This document shows positions 1-12,434 of a stretch of 64,000 bases of DNA, piece after piece; the stretch's first letter is position 1, and each line of letters begins with the position of its first letter. Where the stretch lies: positions 62,169,103 to 62,233,102 of the forward strand of contig CM057231.1 in assembly GCA_029891385.1 (NCBI GenBank), given 5' to 3'. This stretch comes from Erythroxylum novogranatense (taxonomy: Eukaryota > Streptophyta > Magnoliopsida > Malpighiales > Erythroxylaceae). The translations under genes were made by a program, and so were the position numbers. Under the pieces are notes generated by a model. That model did not search any database and was not told the DNA's origin. It was given only the letters and a program-made list of their open reading frames with translations.

Positions 1-1708
1 AGTTTACTTGAAGGAATGATGAGTTTCATATCATGATAGTAGTTAACTATCGATAATGGCACTATTAAATGAATTTGGAATCAAGTATGTTTTCAAAATA
101 AAGTGGCTGTTACTTTAATCTTAAAACATACAACTTAAGCATTCGCTATTATGAACCATAATCTTGATGAGTGGTGAACTCATCTATGTTTCATTATAAT
201 TCTTGATATGATCGAATGGATTTTTACAGAGTGTTAATCCAAGTGTCTGCATGTTGGAATTATTAATTGAAACATGTATCGGGAACATTCACTCAAATAA
301 AGAGTTTATAGTGTTATCATCTCTTCAGTTTGATGGATCAAGTCTTAGAGATGAGATCTTGTTAATCACCATATAAAGTAAAATGAGAGATCTAAAGGAA
401 AAACATATTAATTTTACCCTTTGTTGTGTGGATGGCTATAATAAGGTTCTAAATAGGGTTTGCAATTGGACATATTCTCATAATATTTAATAATTCAAGA
501 GTTCAACTAATTGTCTTTAGTGGAATGACATTTAGTTAATAAGCTAGAATTAATTCCAATGAGATTAAATTAATTCGGGCTTATTGGAGCTTGAATTATC
601 AAAGTCCAATAAGATTCTCCACTGGCTTTAAGGAAGGTTATCAAGCTAAGTAAGAAATATAAATGGAGGTTAATTAGAAGCCCATAATTGAATCTTGGGC
701 TTAGTTTAATTATAAAGCCCAAATGTACATTTAGTAATGGGCTTGGTTTTGGTTTAATGTAATTAATTAGATTAATTATATTAAAACAATTTTTTAAGAA
801 GAAGATATCAATTTTGGTTATTCCTAGGTTAAATGTGTAACACACATTTGACATTAAAATGTTAAATAAAGATGGTCTTTATTATGGTTAATCATCATTA
901 AATGGAGTTATGAACTTACCATTAAATGGTTTAATGGTTGTCTTTTAATGTTGGCTTGTAACCTATTTGCATTCATTAGATTAAAGATGAAAGATGTACA
1001 TTAGATGGACCATCTTCCTTCTTTCTTCTTGCAAAACCGAAATTGGGTATTGAATTTTAGGTTATGGTCTTTTCAAATAGCCATCATAAAGATAAATGAA
1101 GATAATCTCATTTATTGGCTATTTTATGAGTGATTAATGAAAGAAGAGATGCATTTGATGCCTCTCTCCTTCCATCCATGCATATACGAAATTGGTAGGC
1201 AAGAAAGAATTCTTGCATGTTCTTTACACCTTCTCTCCTTTCATGAAAGAGATAATCGAAAATACCAATTGAAAGAGTTTCACCTTCTAATTGAAATTTC
1301 TTTCAATTTTGCTTCTTCTTCTTCTAAGAAAATCTCCTCCAAACATTTCTTCTCTTTTCCCACCAAAGGATTTTGTTAACCTAATTGTCCTTGAAGAACA
1401 GGTGGTAAATCTAATTGGTTGAGGATACTATAACAAGGAGAAAGTAGATTGCTAAAGGAAAAGAGTCAAAGGCAAAGGATTTGGATACATGAAGAAGGAG
1501 AGGATAGTGCAGCGATGATTTAAAGCTGTAGCGAAGGAGTCGGTAATACTCCTGATCTTGTTTATATTTTATTATCCTTATACCATATCATGTATGGATT
1601 GGCATGTTGATTTGGATTTGTTGCTTCCGCTGCAAGTAATGATTTCTTAAAAGTTTTGAAATCTACCATTTTTCTTAACAAAGCATGTTTTCTTTTTCCG
1701 ATCCAACA
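1..1708 (+). repeat. Copia-type LTR, family A copy 1 (left end outside window)
   Basis: This stretch aligns along its length with 5118-6892, a complete LTR of the same family. Both end in the same TTTTCCGATCCAACA terminus. The first roughly 320 bp lie left of the window. No primer-binding site follows its end; the sequence passes straight into family B LTR sequence at 1709. It is therefore either a solo LTR or the 3' LTR of an element further left. The few open frames inside are short and have no protein signature. Confidence 0.75.
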
Positions 1709-3240
1709 TTTCCTTCACAAGAAATATAGCCAAACACCTCTAGTTTAATTAAAATCAAAAATCATCTCAATTTCACCATTATAGAAGAAGTTATGGTCAA
1801 ATCATTGAAGCATGCACAAATAAAATTTTCAGATTTTCCACCTAACTCTTCTTCTATCTCTTCCATACCATTTCTACACCAAACACTACTCAATTCACTC
1901 AATATATTAACCACAACCAAGGAAAGACCTCCACTTGAACATTTACCTACAACGTGGCAGCAACATATACTCAATCATCCATCCTTTTCCTACACTTTTC
2001 TACATATACTTTCACTTCCAACACATCTCTAACTTACATTCATCAAATTCTAAATCATTCATCATTCATATAGGCAAGAAATTCACACACACACACCCAT
2101 ATACTTTAAACACAATTTCCATGCAATTAATTTTAAATAACATCACAAATGCTTTCTTTAACTGCAAATCCATAAGATAAAACATATTTCTTACATAATT
2201 AAGCTTCCAAATCTTCCAATCTTCTAAACTACCACAAAATCTCCAACTCCCTCTAACATACACGATCATCATCATCTTCTTGAGGGGGGTAGAAGGTTTG
2301 GATTTTTAGTGAATAAAGAAGAGAAAACTAAGGTAATAAAGAGTGCAAAAGATGGTCAAACTTGCAAGAAGAAACAAGGAAGAAGAGAGCTACGAGAATT
2401 GATGGAGGATTCTAACTTAAATCACCAAAACTCCTTTTCAAAGAAGCAACATCGAGAAAGCCTAAACCAAAAAGGTGGTTTTATTAAACAATTACTAACA
2501 TGGTGGCATGTTAGGGAAGTGACAAGTGTCACTTGCCACATGTCACATTCTTAAACTCTTTCCAACAAATTTCAATTTCTACACCAATTTATCCCCAAAT
2601 TTCCAATTGCTCAAATTAATAAATCCTTAAAATCATATATCTAAATTTTCAGTCCATTGGACAGTAATTTCTACTACCAATAAATCATTTTTCTGCCACT
2701 TGACATTTTTCTAGTCCAGAAATTACCCTAAAATTTTAGAAATTTTTTTAAAATTCACCAAAAATTCTAAAACCTCCATGACCCTCTCCAACTCAATTTT
2801 TCAAGCACACAAATCACATTTTTCATAACACTCACATTTATTAACAAATATATCGGGAAATGTCATGAATGCATGTACAGTCATTTTCATGTGCAAAATT
2901 TACTATGAACGTGTATGTGTATGTGTTGTATTATGCATGAACATATAATGGTGATTCTAAGCACTCATTAACCACTAACTACTCCAAATTACTATTCTAC
3001 CCTTCCCATCAGTGATGGGATGTTACAAACTTTCACCTTAATTCTTCTCACTTAAAAATCTTTTATCTACCAGAAACATCAAAGCAAAACTTGGACATAT
3101 CCACATTTCTCATTCGCTACTTTACCCTTGCCTATCATTTCTTGGTTCAAGAATTTTCATTCATTTTCTCATTACTCATGACTAATCAAAATTTCTCCTT
3201 CAAATAGTTTTAATTTCTATGACACATTTGGGGTCCAACA
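1709..3240 (-). repeat. Family B gypsy 3' LTR, partial, minus strand
   Basis: Read on the minus strand it begins TGTTGGACCCC at 3240, directly after a purine-rich tract. About 200 bp of it (3040-3240) match 14950-15185 closely, the start of the partner LTR. Further in, 1740-1860 resembles 14630-14750. It is diverged and its distal part is cut by the copia LTR ending at 1708. No coding capacity is seen. Confidence 0.6.
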
Positions 3241-4607
3241 ATTCTTCCCCCTTTAAAGAATTTTGCCCTCGAAATTCCTATCAGAGTGGTCAACCAAATG
3301 GAGGTAACATTGTCTTATGCTTTCCTCAGTCTCCCTAGTAACTTCTTCACTTGAATAATTTCTATCAGATGATCACTGTCAAAAGACTCATCAAGTCTTT
3401 CAATCACCTATTTAATCATTCACTTTCCTAATAAGTTCCTCATTTGATTTTAGATTACTCACTTTTTCCCACTTCCTGAGTCGATAACACCTATATAAGA
3501 TCATATTGATTTCTCCTAACATACTTGACATTTTGCACTCAATTTAAGCACACCTTGGGGAGGTGATACTCTTATAAACATTTCATCCTTTTCTTTATAG
3601 TTCACATCTCTATAGTATCAGTATGCTTTACTCTTATGTCTATCTCACTTTACTCCATACTTTCGGTATTGATCCACTAACTCCTTTATCTCTTTATTAG
3701 GTATACATATTTCTCCTTTTTGATCACAAAACCCGATCTTCCAATTTAAACTTGGAATTTAGATCCATTCTCAATTCCTTAATAAAATTCTCAATTTTTG
3801 AATCCTTAATTTGGGATAATCCAAGCCCCACATTCTATGCTTCTTTTTACTCTAGTTTTGATAATCCTCAATATTGAGTTTCTGCTTAAAGTACCTAATG
3901 TAACACATAGCCTTACTTGGAATTTCTCACTTGTACAATCATGTTCTTTTAGTATTTATATCAATCTTTTCAGTCTCATATTCAATTCTCTCAATTTAGT
4001 GATTGCCTCAAACTTTTATGATCCGTACTTGTATATATATACAAGAGGTTCTTATACATATACTATCTCCAAACTTCAAAACAATCACTACTATAATAGC
4101 TCTAAATCATGTATCGAATAATCAACTTATAAGACTTTAGTTGTCTCCATACATATGAAATCACTTTATCCTTTGTTTCATTTTACATACATACATTCTT
4201 AATCAATTTAAGAGCATAAACATATAGCCATCTTGAAATTCACATCTCAAATTCACTAATACAATCTTATACTTGATCATAAATTGCTCCACTTTGCTTG
4301 TACACCTTAAATCTTGTCATTTTCACCCTGTCTTTATTTCTTCTTCAGTCATGTCATAGAAATATTTTCACATCTATATCAATTAAAGTACATATCCACA
4401 ATAAAATTTCCGTAAACATATTCCCTAACATTATCACAAACACTAAATCTCTATCTATATATCGGACTACGCCATATTTCTTATTTCTAAAATCCACAAA
4501 CTTTCTTGTTTTCACAATCTGGCATATCATTTTCCTTCTTACTAGTCTACTTGACACCTAAAAAAAGGCCCATGTAAGATCCTAATACTAGGGTCTGATA
4601 CCACAAC
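3241..4607 (-). mobile_element. Gutted internal region of family B gypsy element
   Basis: On the minus strand the right end carries a primer-binding site (4594-4607, reading GTGGTATCAGACCC). The left end carries a polypurine tract (3241-3254) next to a remnant of the typical gypsy polyprotein tail, in which a TTCGAGGGCAAAATTC-like string precedes the purine run. Only about 1.4 kb lies between them, and no gag, protease, reverse transcriptase or integrase frame is readable. The leader after the PBS shares ATCTTACATGGGC with the leader of element II near 58905, which links the two families. It is a non-autonomous or heavily deleted element. Confidence 0.65.
4594..4607 (-). promoter_or_regulatory. 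Primer-binding site, iMet type (family B)
   Basis: The minus strand reads GTGGTATCAGACCC immediately after an LTR terminus ending CCAACA. The core TGGTATCAGA is complementary to the 3' end of plant initiator methionine tRNA, the usual minus-strand DNA primer of plant LTR elements. Confidence 0.75.
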
Positions 4608-4797
4608 TGTTGGGCACCATTTTCGAAACCTAACTCTTGCGAAATCATGAAGCCTTGAGCGTATTATCCGATAGGGTTATTTCTAAAAACCCTTATGGCA
4701 TCATCCCATAAGGGTGGTGTGCCTATGACAATCAAACATCAAAACAAACTTATTACTTTAAAGTTGGATCCTATTTCTGAAAGTGAAGTCCAACTCT
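4608..4797 (-). repeat. Terminal piece of family B 5' LTR (distal end)
   Basis: The minus strand ends in GGTGCCCAACA just before the primer-binding site. Its CGCAAGAGTTAGG string resembles CGCAAGAGTTG on the far side of the family A copia insertion (8962-8975), so this LTR was interrupted. The string occurring on both sides suggests a short duplication within the LTR end. The last five bases (4793-4797, ACTCT) are the left copy of the copia target-site duplication. Confidence 0.55.
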
Positions 4798-6892
4798 TAT
4801 TGGAGTTATGTAAATATAGTGCCCTAGAAAGCAAGTGTATTTACATGTAACTTTATCTTCTTCAGTTACAGTTTTGTAATAAAAATATTTATTATTAATA
4901 AAACAAAAAAAGTTTGGCTTTATCTGTGTGAGGGTTATATATCTGGTCAAAAGGTACCAAGATTCTTTGGTAAGTAATATACATATATATAGAGATGTAT
5001 GGGAAACATGCATATTATAAGAATTTAAATTAATTGATTCACAGTTGAATAATCAAGTTGGTAGCTTGATTATAGTTTAGACTGTAGTGTTGCGATTTAT
5101 CTTCATATAAGTAAAGGAGTTTACTTAAAGGGAATGATGAGTTTCATATCATGATAGTAGTAGACTATCGATAATGGCACTATTAAATGAATATAGAATC
5201 AAGTATGTTTTTAAAAATAAAGTGGGCCGTTACTTTAATCTTAAACCATACAACTTAAGCATTCACTTATTATGAACCATAATCTTGATGAGTGGTGAAC
5301 TCATATGTGTTTCATTATAATTCTTGATATGATCAAAATGGATTTTTACAGAGTATTAATCCAGTGTCTGCATGTTGGAATTATTAATTGAAACATGTAT
5401 CAGGGAACATTTACTCAAATAAAGAGTTTATAGTGCTATCATCACTTCTAGATGTTTTAAGGAGATTTGGTGATTAAACTAGCACCGGTAGTTTGATGGA
5501 CTAGCTACCCATCAAGTCTTGACACCAAGATAAGATCTTGTGTGTTAATCACCATATAATGTAAAACGAGAGATTTAGAAGGAAAAATTAACATAAGGAC
5601 AAAACGGTAATTTTATCCCTTGCTGTGCGAATGGCTATAATAAGGTTCTAAATAGGGTTTGCAATTGGACATGAAATATGTGTTCTCATAATATTTAATA
5701 ATTCAAGAGTTCAACTAATTGTCTTTAGTATAATGACATTTAGTTAATAAGCTAGAATTAATTCTAATGAGATTAAATTAATTCTGGGCTTATTGGAGCT
5801 TGAATTATCAAATTCTAATAAGATTCCCCACTTGGCTTTAAGGAAGGTTATCAAGCTAAGTAAGAAATATAAATGGAGGTTTTAGAAGCCCATAATTGAA
5901 TATTGGGCTTGCTCTAATTAATGGTTAATTAGAAGCTCAAATGTACATTTAGAAATGGGCTAGATTTTAGTTTAATGTAATTAATTAGATTAATTATATT
6001 AAAACAAATTTTTTAAAGAGAGAAGTAACAATTTCGGTTTTCTTAGGTTAAATGTGCAATTTTGACATTAAAATGCTAAAATAAAGATGGTCTTTATTAT
6101 GGTTTATCATCATTAAATGGAATGAACTAACCATTAAATGGTTTAATGGTTATCTTTTAATGTTAGCATGTAACCTATTTACATTTATTAGATTAAAGAA
6201 GAAAGATGTACATTGGATGGACCATCTTCCTTCTTTCTTCTTACAAAAACCAAAATTGATAATTCAATTTTAGGTTATGGTCTTTTCATATAGTCATTTT
6301 AAAGATAAATGAAGAGAGTCTCATTTATTGGTTGCTTTATGATTAATTAATGAAAGAAGTGATGCATTAGGTGCCTCTCTCTTCTTCCATTCCATGCATA
6401 ACCGAATTTGATAGTGTAAGAAAGTCTTCTTGCATGTTTTTAGACAGTCTCTCCTTTCATGCAAACCAAAATTATTAAGTGAAAGAGTTTCATTTTTGGT
6501 TCATCTTCTTCTAAGAAAATCTCCTCCAAACATTTCTTCTCCTTTCCCACCAAAGGATTTTGTTTACCTAGTTGTCCTTGAAGAACAAGTGGTAAATCAG
6601 ATTGGATGAGGATACAACAACAAGGAGAAGATAGATTGCTAAAGGAAAAGATTCAAAGGCAAAGGATTTGGATACAAGAAAAAGGAGAGGATAGCACAGT
6701 GAGGATTTAAAGCTGTAGCAAAGGAGGTAATACTCCTCATCTTGTTTATCTTTTTATTATCCTTATATCATATCATGTATGGATTAGCATGATGATTTGG
6801 ATTTGTTGCTTCCGCTGGAAAAATAATTTCATAAAGGTTTTGAAATCTACCGTTTCTCCAAATATAGCATGTTTTCTTTTTCCGATCCAACA
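4798..6892 (+). repeat. 5' LTR of copia element A
   Basis: It starts TATTGGAGTTATG (the expected TG is mutated to TA) and ends TTTTCCGATCCAACA. Near the start, TAGTGCCCTAGAAAGCAAG is the beginning motif shared with the C-family LTRs at 28281, 36162 and 40474. Length is about 2.1 kb. It is flanked on the left by ACTCT, repeated at 8962-8966 beyond the element. It aligns with 1-1708. Confidence 0.8.
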
Positions 6893-8379
6893 ATTGATAT
6901 CGAGCCAGTTTCTAATGCATGATTTTGGTTCCTATATGTTTGATGCATGGGTTGACAATTTTTATGTGTATGCTGCATATTTTTACGTGATAGAAATATA
7001 TATGTTGTATGTGTTGCTCTTTTGGTTGTCCATAGAAGTTACAATTACGTTGTAAGATTTCTTCTTTTGGTTGTAACAAGGAGGGTAGTGTATCATCACC
7101 ATGTTTCCTCCTTGACTTCATTTTTTTGTTTTCTTTGATTTTGTAATGTACAAATTGATGTAATGATGAAGATGGAGCAGCCATGGATTGAAGAAATGGA
7201 GAGGTAAAACAATTCGTTGTATCCTTTTGTGTATTGGCATAAGTTTTGTGAAAACAAAGATGCTGGAATTTTGTTTCAATGGATCACATTATGGTTTTTA
7301 TTGTAAAAACAAGTGATGGATTTTTGTTTCAAAGAATCAAATTTCAGTTTTGATAAAATATTAAGTGCTGGTTTTCATTTTCGTGAAATGAGTTTCGATT
7401 TTAATGAAAACAAGTGCTGGAATTTTTTTGTAATAACAAAGATTTGGTTTTTTAAAAATCTAGTGCTGGAATTTTGTTTTTCAAAGTGACAAAATTCGGT
7501 TTTTATATATGCCATTACATTTTGTTTACCGAATGGGCCGAATCAAGTGGGCGAAGAATTCGAAGCAGAAAATCCAAGTCCAAGAGGAATAATTTGGCCT
7601 AAAAGGCTTGTAATTATTGTATTTTTCTAGAATGGACAATCAAAAGTGGCTTTATTAGTTCATGTGATGAATGGAGAAATTAATGCTTATAATATGTGAT
7701 ATTATGTGATTGCATGTCATTTAAAAAATTGCCAACCCTAGGCCTTGCCATGCATTCATTATGTATGAGATATATAATGAAACAATATAGGATGGATAAT
7801 AAATTCCATCTAGACAAGATGGTAATTAAAATTTAAAGCCCAAAAAGATTGAGTAGGAGAGGATGCTCATGTGAGAGTCAACGGTCTCCAAATGATGACC
7901 CATTTTCACGTGGTGAAGTGTTACTCCCCATTGGAGTTCATGGATTCTAGATCTTGCATGGTTTGGGTCTCCTTTGAGATATGTCCACTTATTGATAGCA
8001 AATGTGACCTCCTACCGAGGCATGGTTTACAGGTATCTTTAGTGTATGAATCAAATGGTTAAACACTCAACATTTTTTATCAATAAACTGCCTACCGTAG
8101 TTCTGTTTGTAAAAGTATGGACCAAATTAAGACACTTCTTAAAAAGTTGAGCATGAGATGCTTGGTAGTTTTTTGAGTGGGAGGGTCCCAATTTTTCTTT
8201 TAATGGATAAGATGACCCACCGTCACTTAGTTTGTTATAGATAAGAAAAATAATTGTCTTATAATGTTTTAATTTTTTAAGTTTTATTAAATCTATCATC
8301 ATGCATACATGCATCATGATTTTATACAAAGTTCCATTAATTGTTGACTAATATGCTCATGTTTTAATAATTTATATTC
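6893..8379 (+). mobile_element. Leader of copia element A with tandem repeats
   Basis: The region opens with a primer-binding-like site reading TTGATATCGAGCC, which is the iMet sequence with CAG reduced to CG. It then runs about 1.5 kb without a convincing coding frame. Between 7258 and 7500 there are about five diverged repeats of about 50 bp, each containing an AGTGCTGGAATTTTG-like core. The remainder is AT-rich non-coding leader leading into the gag relic. Confidence 0.6.
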
Positions 8380-8708
8380 TCAGACATAATCAACCATAAA
8401 ATTAATCCTCTCACCCTACTCTTGACTAATAACAAATTAGAAAACGGTGACAATTTTAATGAATGGAGACGTAACCTTGACATTATTCTTCAATATGAAC
8501 GTATTTCATGGGTGTTAACTGAAAGTGAGCCTACACCTCCGGGTGAAGCTTCAACTCCTGAGCAAGTCCAACAATATAAGCGTTGGTAGAATGCTGACAA
8601 GACTACTAAGTGTTATATTCTGGCTTCTATCAGTGGCATGTTGCAAAAGCAAATTGCTTGTATGAAAACTACTAGTGCAATGGTCCATCACCTACATGAG
8701 ATGTTTGC
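8380..8708 (+). pseudogene. Copia gag fragment (element A)
   Basis: The frame reads a copia gag N-terminal region. A core GDNFNEWRRNLDIIL corresponds to the usual 'N-tryptophan' gag signature. It is followed by an acidic proline-rich stretch and CYILASISGMLQKQ, typical of the UBN2 gag domain of plant copia elements. Gag would form the virus-like particle that packages element RNA. One in-frame TAG lies at 8587-8589. The frame ends abruptly where the sequence joins LTR sequence at 8709, so nucleocapsid and all of pol are missing. No start codon could be fixed with confidence; ATT/ATA-rich codons precede the core. Confidence 0.75.
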
Positions 8709-8961
8709 TAAAGGAAAAGATTCAAAAGCAAAGGATTTGGATACAAAAGAAGGAGAGGATAGCGCAGCGAGGATTTAAAGCTGTAGCAAAGGAGTCGGTA
8801 ATACTCCTCGTCTTGTTTATGTTTTTATTATCCTTATACCTTATCATGTATAGATTAGCATGATGATTTGGATTTGTGGTTTCACTGAAAAATGATTTCA
8901 TAAAAGTTTTGAAATTTACCATTTCTCTAAATATAGCACGCTTTCTTTTTCCAATCCAACA
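8709..8961 (+). repeat. Truncated 3' LTR of copia element A
   Basis: These 253 bp match the last 256 bp of the 5' LTR (6637-6892) and end CCAATCCAACA. Sequence passes directly from gag into this LTR piece at a TTGCTAAAGG-like junction, so pol and most of the LTR were deleted. The right copy of the ACTCT target-site duplication follows at 8962-8966. Confidence 0.8.
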
Positions 8962-9261
8962 ACTCTTGCGGAAAAATCATAAGACTCTCATATCTTCACT
9001 TCATCATACTCTTAATAGATTGCATACAAGTATTTTCATCATTCACATTTCAATACCCTCAAAACAGGGGTTTTACAAAGCTATAATGGCCTTTCAATCC
9101 ACATTACAACATGATCTGAAATCTCAAAATACAAAAGTTACATGAACTGCAAATTCTTGAAATGCGACTAAAGCCTTGTGTTTTCCAAAACTAATTCAAA
9201 AATACAACATAAGCAAATTTGGAGTGATTCCTTAACTCTCTTTCACTCCATCTCTTGCTTA

Positions 9262-9310
9262 TAACTGGAGGTGGGGACAGGAAGGGGGTGAGCTTGAAAG
9301 CTCATGGGTA
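9262..9310 (-). promoter_or_regulatory. Conserved LTR hairpin motif (family B copy)
   Basis: The minus strand reads TTACCCAT, then the inverted repeat GAGCTTTCAAGCTC (9290-9303), then ACCCCCTTCC. The same order (TTACCCA, GAGC...GCTC hairpin, ACCCCCC) occurs in the LTRs of elements I and II. It lies downstream of the TATA-like box, so it would be in the transcript. Function is unknown. Confidence 0.55.
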
Positions 9311-10415
9311 ACAATTTATAATGAAAAGATAATAAAAAATTTTGAAACCATTTTACTTACCATAGAAAACCTTCGTTGAGTCTATAAAGAACATGTTTCA
9401 CAAAATTCTTGTCTTGTCAAGTAATCAAAATCCCAACCAACATAATTTATGCATTTTTCAACTTGTTCGCAAATCATAAACACATAAGCACATCAGAATG
9501 GTTTAGGTGGATCCGAAATAAAACGTACTACACATTTCTCATAAGGGTCCTGTGTAGCCATGAACAGAATGTTCTAACGCAATCCCACGTAATGGTCTTG
9601 TGTAACTGTAAACTTATGGGAGTCCATGAAGGAGCTCCATGCCACTAGCGGGTAGGTGAGAGAAGTCTTAAACTTGGGTCAACGTGTACGTGACATTTCT
9701 TGAGGGATCACCACAAACCCACATAACACATATATCATGACTTGTAAACTTGTGTTGCTCGGAATGACACTTCTTGAATACCTGAGTTTCATGAGCATAC
9801 AATATTTCATATGCGCTTTCAAAACTTGATTTGATAAACTTGCTATTCTTTTCAGAAATCACTTAAAAATCTCTTTATAAACCATTACATAGTTCATGTA
9901 GTAAACATATAACAGATTTCACAAATCATGCAAAAACAAAAGATGGAACACTTATGATGCAATTGAAATCAGTAAACTTCTTTGCTTTAAAGAAAAACAG
10001 TAGAGGCTTATTTACTTTATTATAAACATGTACTCGCCTTGATTTCCTTGCTTATAGACTTGTTTAGAATGTCTCATCTCTTTGCAAATAACCTGAGGTC
10101 TCCAAAGCTATTTCCTGTTGTATCTTTAACGTGTGCTCCATGAGCTGATCTAACTGAAATATGTCTCTTCGATCCTTTTGGTTCTTCACCAAATGAAGAG
10201 ATTCTTAGTTTAAATGGAAGCTCTTCTCTTCCTCTACCTTTTTCTCTTCTTGAATAACCTCAAAATCTCTCTCTTATAGGCTAAGGAAATTGAAACCCTA
10301 GCTTGGTTTCTCTTCTCTCTCTCATTCTCTTCTTCTCTTTGTATTTCTCTCTCTTTCTCTTTCTTTCTCATTTTTTATTCTCTTCTGCTTGCCTTCCATT
10401 CACGTTTTTCTTCTT

Positions 10416-10423
10416 CATTTATA
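10416..10423 (-). promoter_or_regulatory. TATA-like box of family B LTR
   Basis: The minus strand reads TTGCTTATAAATGAAG and is followed by an AG-rich stretch, the same arrangement as at the TATA boxes of the LTRs of elements I and II. It is the candidate start region for element transcription. Confidence 0.4.
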
Positions 10424-11209
10424 AGCAAGACAATACTTTTTCCAATTATGCTTTTAATGATTGAGAATTGTCTCATTTGCCCTTTCATTTATGCCTTATG
10501 TCTTTTATACTTAAATGTCTTACCAAAACCACCCTTGAACATTCTGACAAAACTCTTTCTTCTAGAAAAATGTTCTTCCTTGTCTTAAGTTCCCAAAGAC
10601 ACCAAAATCAATCCATCTGGTTCGGTAATTCGAAAGATACACTTCAAACATTTTTGGACTGCTCTTGTCCAAATCAGCATACTATGCATAACTTCTATCG
10701 AAAATTTAAACTTCTTAGAAACTGAATTTGACTTCAACTTCTTCATACCATTTGTGGCTCCATGTCTGTAGTTTATCTTGAAACAAGAATCATCTTATTC
10801 GGAGCTCTACTGATCCAGAAATCATCAAAATATTGAAGCATGTTCAGTAAAATATCCAATCCTACTCTTCCAATTGATACCCTTACTTTGGTTCAATCCA
10901 TCCGTTTCAAATCAACACCAAAAGCTATGACCTTCAGTGGAGACGCAAAAAGAAAAGTGTTAGGAATCTAAGGGTTCAAGAATCACTTCATTTGGAGATC
11001 GGAGAGACAAATTATGGCCGAACAAAGCAAACAAGATTTGGTCCTCACTCGTATTGAACTTGTCTCGAGACAAATAGCATAACTCTCACTAGAGATGTTG
11101 GATTAAGATTATCTTAGGATGATTTCAAAGATAACTTTGAAATCTACAACTTTGAAACAGACCTTAAGATCAAATTTTATCATTTGAAGGGTCAAAACAT
11201 ACCAGACAA

Positions 11210-12110
11210 AAAGCCATAAGAAAAAGTAGAAGAATAGAAAAAGATAGAAGATAGCAAAACACAGATGAAGTGAAAGACAGAAGAATCAAAAGACAAATGA
11301 TAGCAAAACACAGAAGGAATGAAAGACAAAAGAAGTGAAAGACAGAAGATAGCAAAATACAAAAGAAACGAAAGATAGAAGAAGCGAAAGGCGGAAGATA
11401 GCACAACACAAAAGAAACAAAAAACAGAGGGAGAAAAACACAGAAGAAGACACGTTAGCAAAAGAAAAAAGAAGACATGTCAGTAAAAGATAGAAAAAGA
11501 CACGTCAGCAAAAGACAGAAGAAGACGCGTCAACAAAAGACAGAAGAAGACACGTCAGCAAAAGACAGATGAAGACGCGTCAACAAAAGACAGAAGAAGA
11601 CACGTCAGCAAAACACAGAAGAAGACACGTCAGCAAAATATAGAAGAAGATGAAAGACAGAAGATGCAAAACATCGAAGAAGCGAAAGATAGAAGAAGCA
11701 AAAGACAGAAGAAGCGAAAGACAGAAGAAGCAAAAGACAAAATAAGCAAAACACAGGAGAAGTGAAAGGCAAAAGAAGCAAAAAATAGAAGAAGCGAAAG
11801 GCAGGAAGCAAAAGATAAAAGAAGCGAAAGGCAGAAGAAACAAAAGACTGAGGAAACAAAACACAAAATAAGCGAAAAGAAAGAAAAAGCAAAAGGCAAA
11901 AGAAACAAAAAAACAGAAGAAGCAAAATACAGAAGAAGCGAAAGGTAGAAGAAGTAAAAGACAGAAGAAGCAAAACACAGAAAAAGCGAAAGGTAAAAGA
12001 AGCAAAAGACAGAAAAAACAAAACATAAAAGAAGTGAAAGGCAGAAGAAGCAAAAGACAGAAGAAATGAAACACAAAAGAAACGAAAAGACAGAAAAAGC
12101 AAAAGGAAAA
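11210..12110. repeat. Purine-rich minisatellite with 25-bp bZIP-core subarray
   Basis: About 900 bp of variants of GAAGCAAAAGACAGAA on the plus strand. From about 11440 to 11645 the unit becomes a strict 25-mer containing ACGTCA or a close variant. Cores sit at 11452, 11477, 11502, 11527, 11552, 11577, 11602 and 11627. Long minus-strand open frames across it encode only phenylalanine, leucine, serine and cysteine runs and are a by-product of the repeat. Confidence 0.85.
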
Positions 12111-12434
12111 AACAAAAGATTGTTGGACCCCACACCCCACCCGCAGGTATTTGGAGGTTATACCCGGCGTGTGTTTGCGGGTTATACCGCGACATCCAAC
12201 CTTAATCAGTATTGTCCTCTTTGGGAATCGAACTCGCGACCCCTCAAGGTTTTGTTGTTTCTAAGAACACGCCTCTTACCATTGAGCCAATGGAAAGAGG
12301 CGTGTTCTCCTTTTAATGTTGGACCTCACACCCCACTCGTAGGTGTTTGGGGGTTATACCCCGGCGTGTGTTTGCAGGTTATACAGCGGCATCCAACCTT
12401 AATCAGTATTGTCCTCTTTAGGAATCGAACTCGC

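Larger units (their letters stand above)
8962..11209 (-). repeat. Family B 5' LTR, distal portion
   Basis: On the minus strand this section carries standard features of a long gypsy LTR. They are a GTTGTAGATTTC module near 11150, a TATA-like box at 10416-10423 followed by an AG-rich early transcript region, and then a TTACCCA plus hairpin plus CACCCCC motif at 9262-9310. It ends in the CGCAAGAGTTG string at the copia insertion. There is no coding evidence; the CT-rich plus-strand block around 10250-10400 is the AG-rich transcribed region read on the other strand. Confidence 0.6.

Noticed and set aside
1793..2554. Several short plus-strand frames in the leftmost LTR block
   Set aside because: Under 90 codons, biased composition, inside LTR sequence of family B; no conserved residues recognised.
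2960..3040. A second gypsy LTR start (minus strand TGTAACATCCCATC)
   Set aside because: It resembles a common LTR start, but no polypurine tract precedes it and no partner copy is in the window.
11580..12195. Three long minus-strand open frames (167-196 codons) rich in Phe/Leu/Cys, resembling membrane proteins
   Set aside because: They are the complement of the AG-rich minisatellite. All three frames are open at once and encode only repeats, so this is composition and not a gene.
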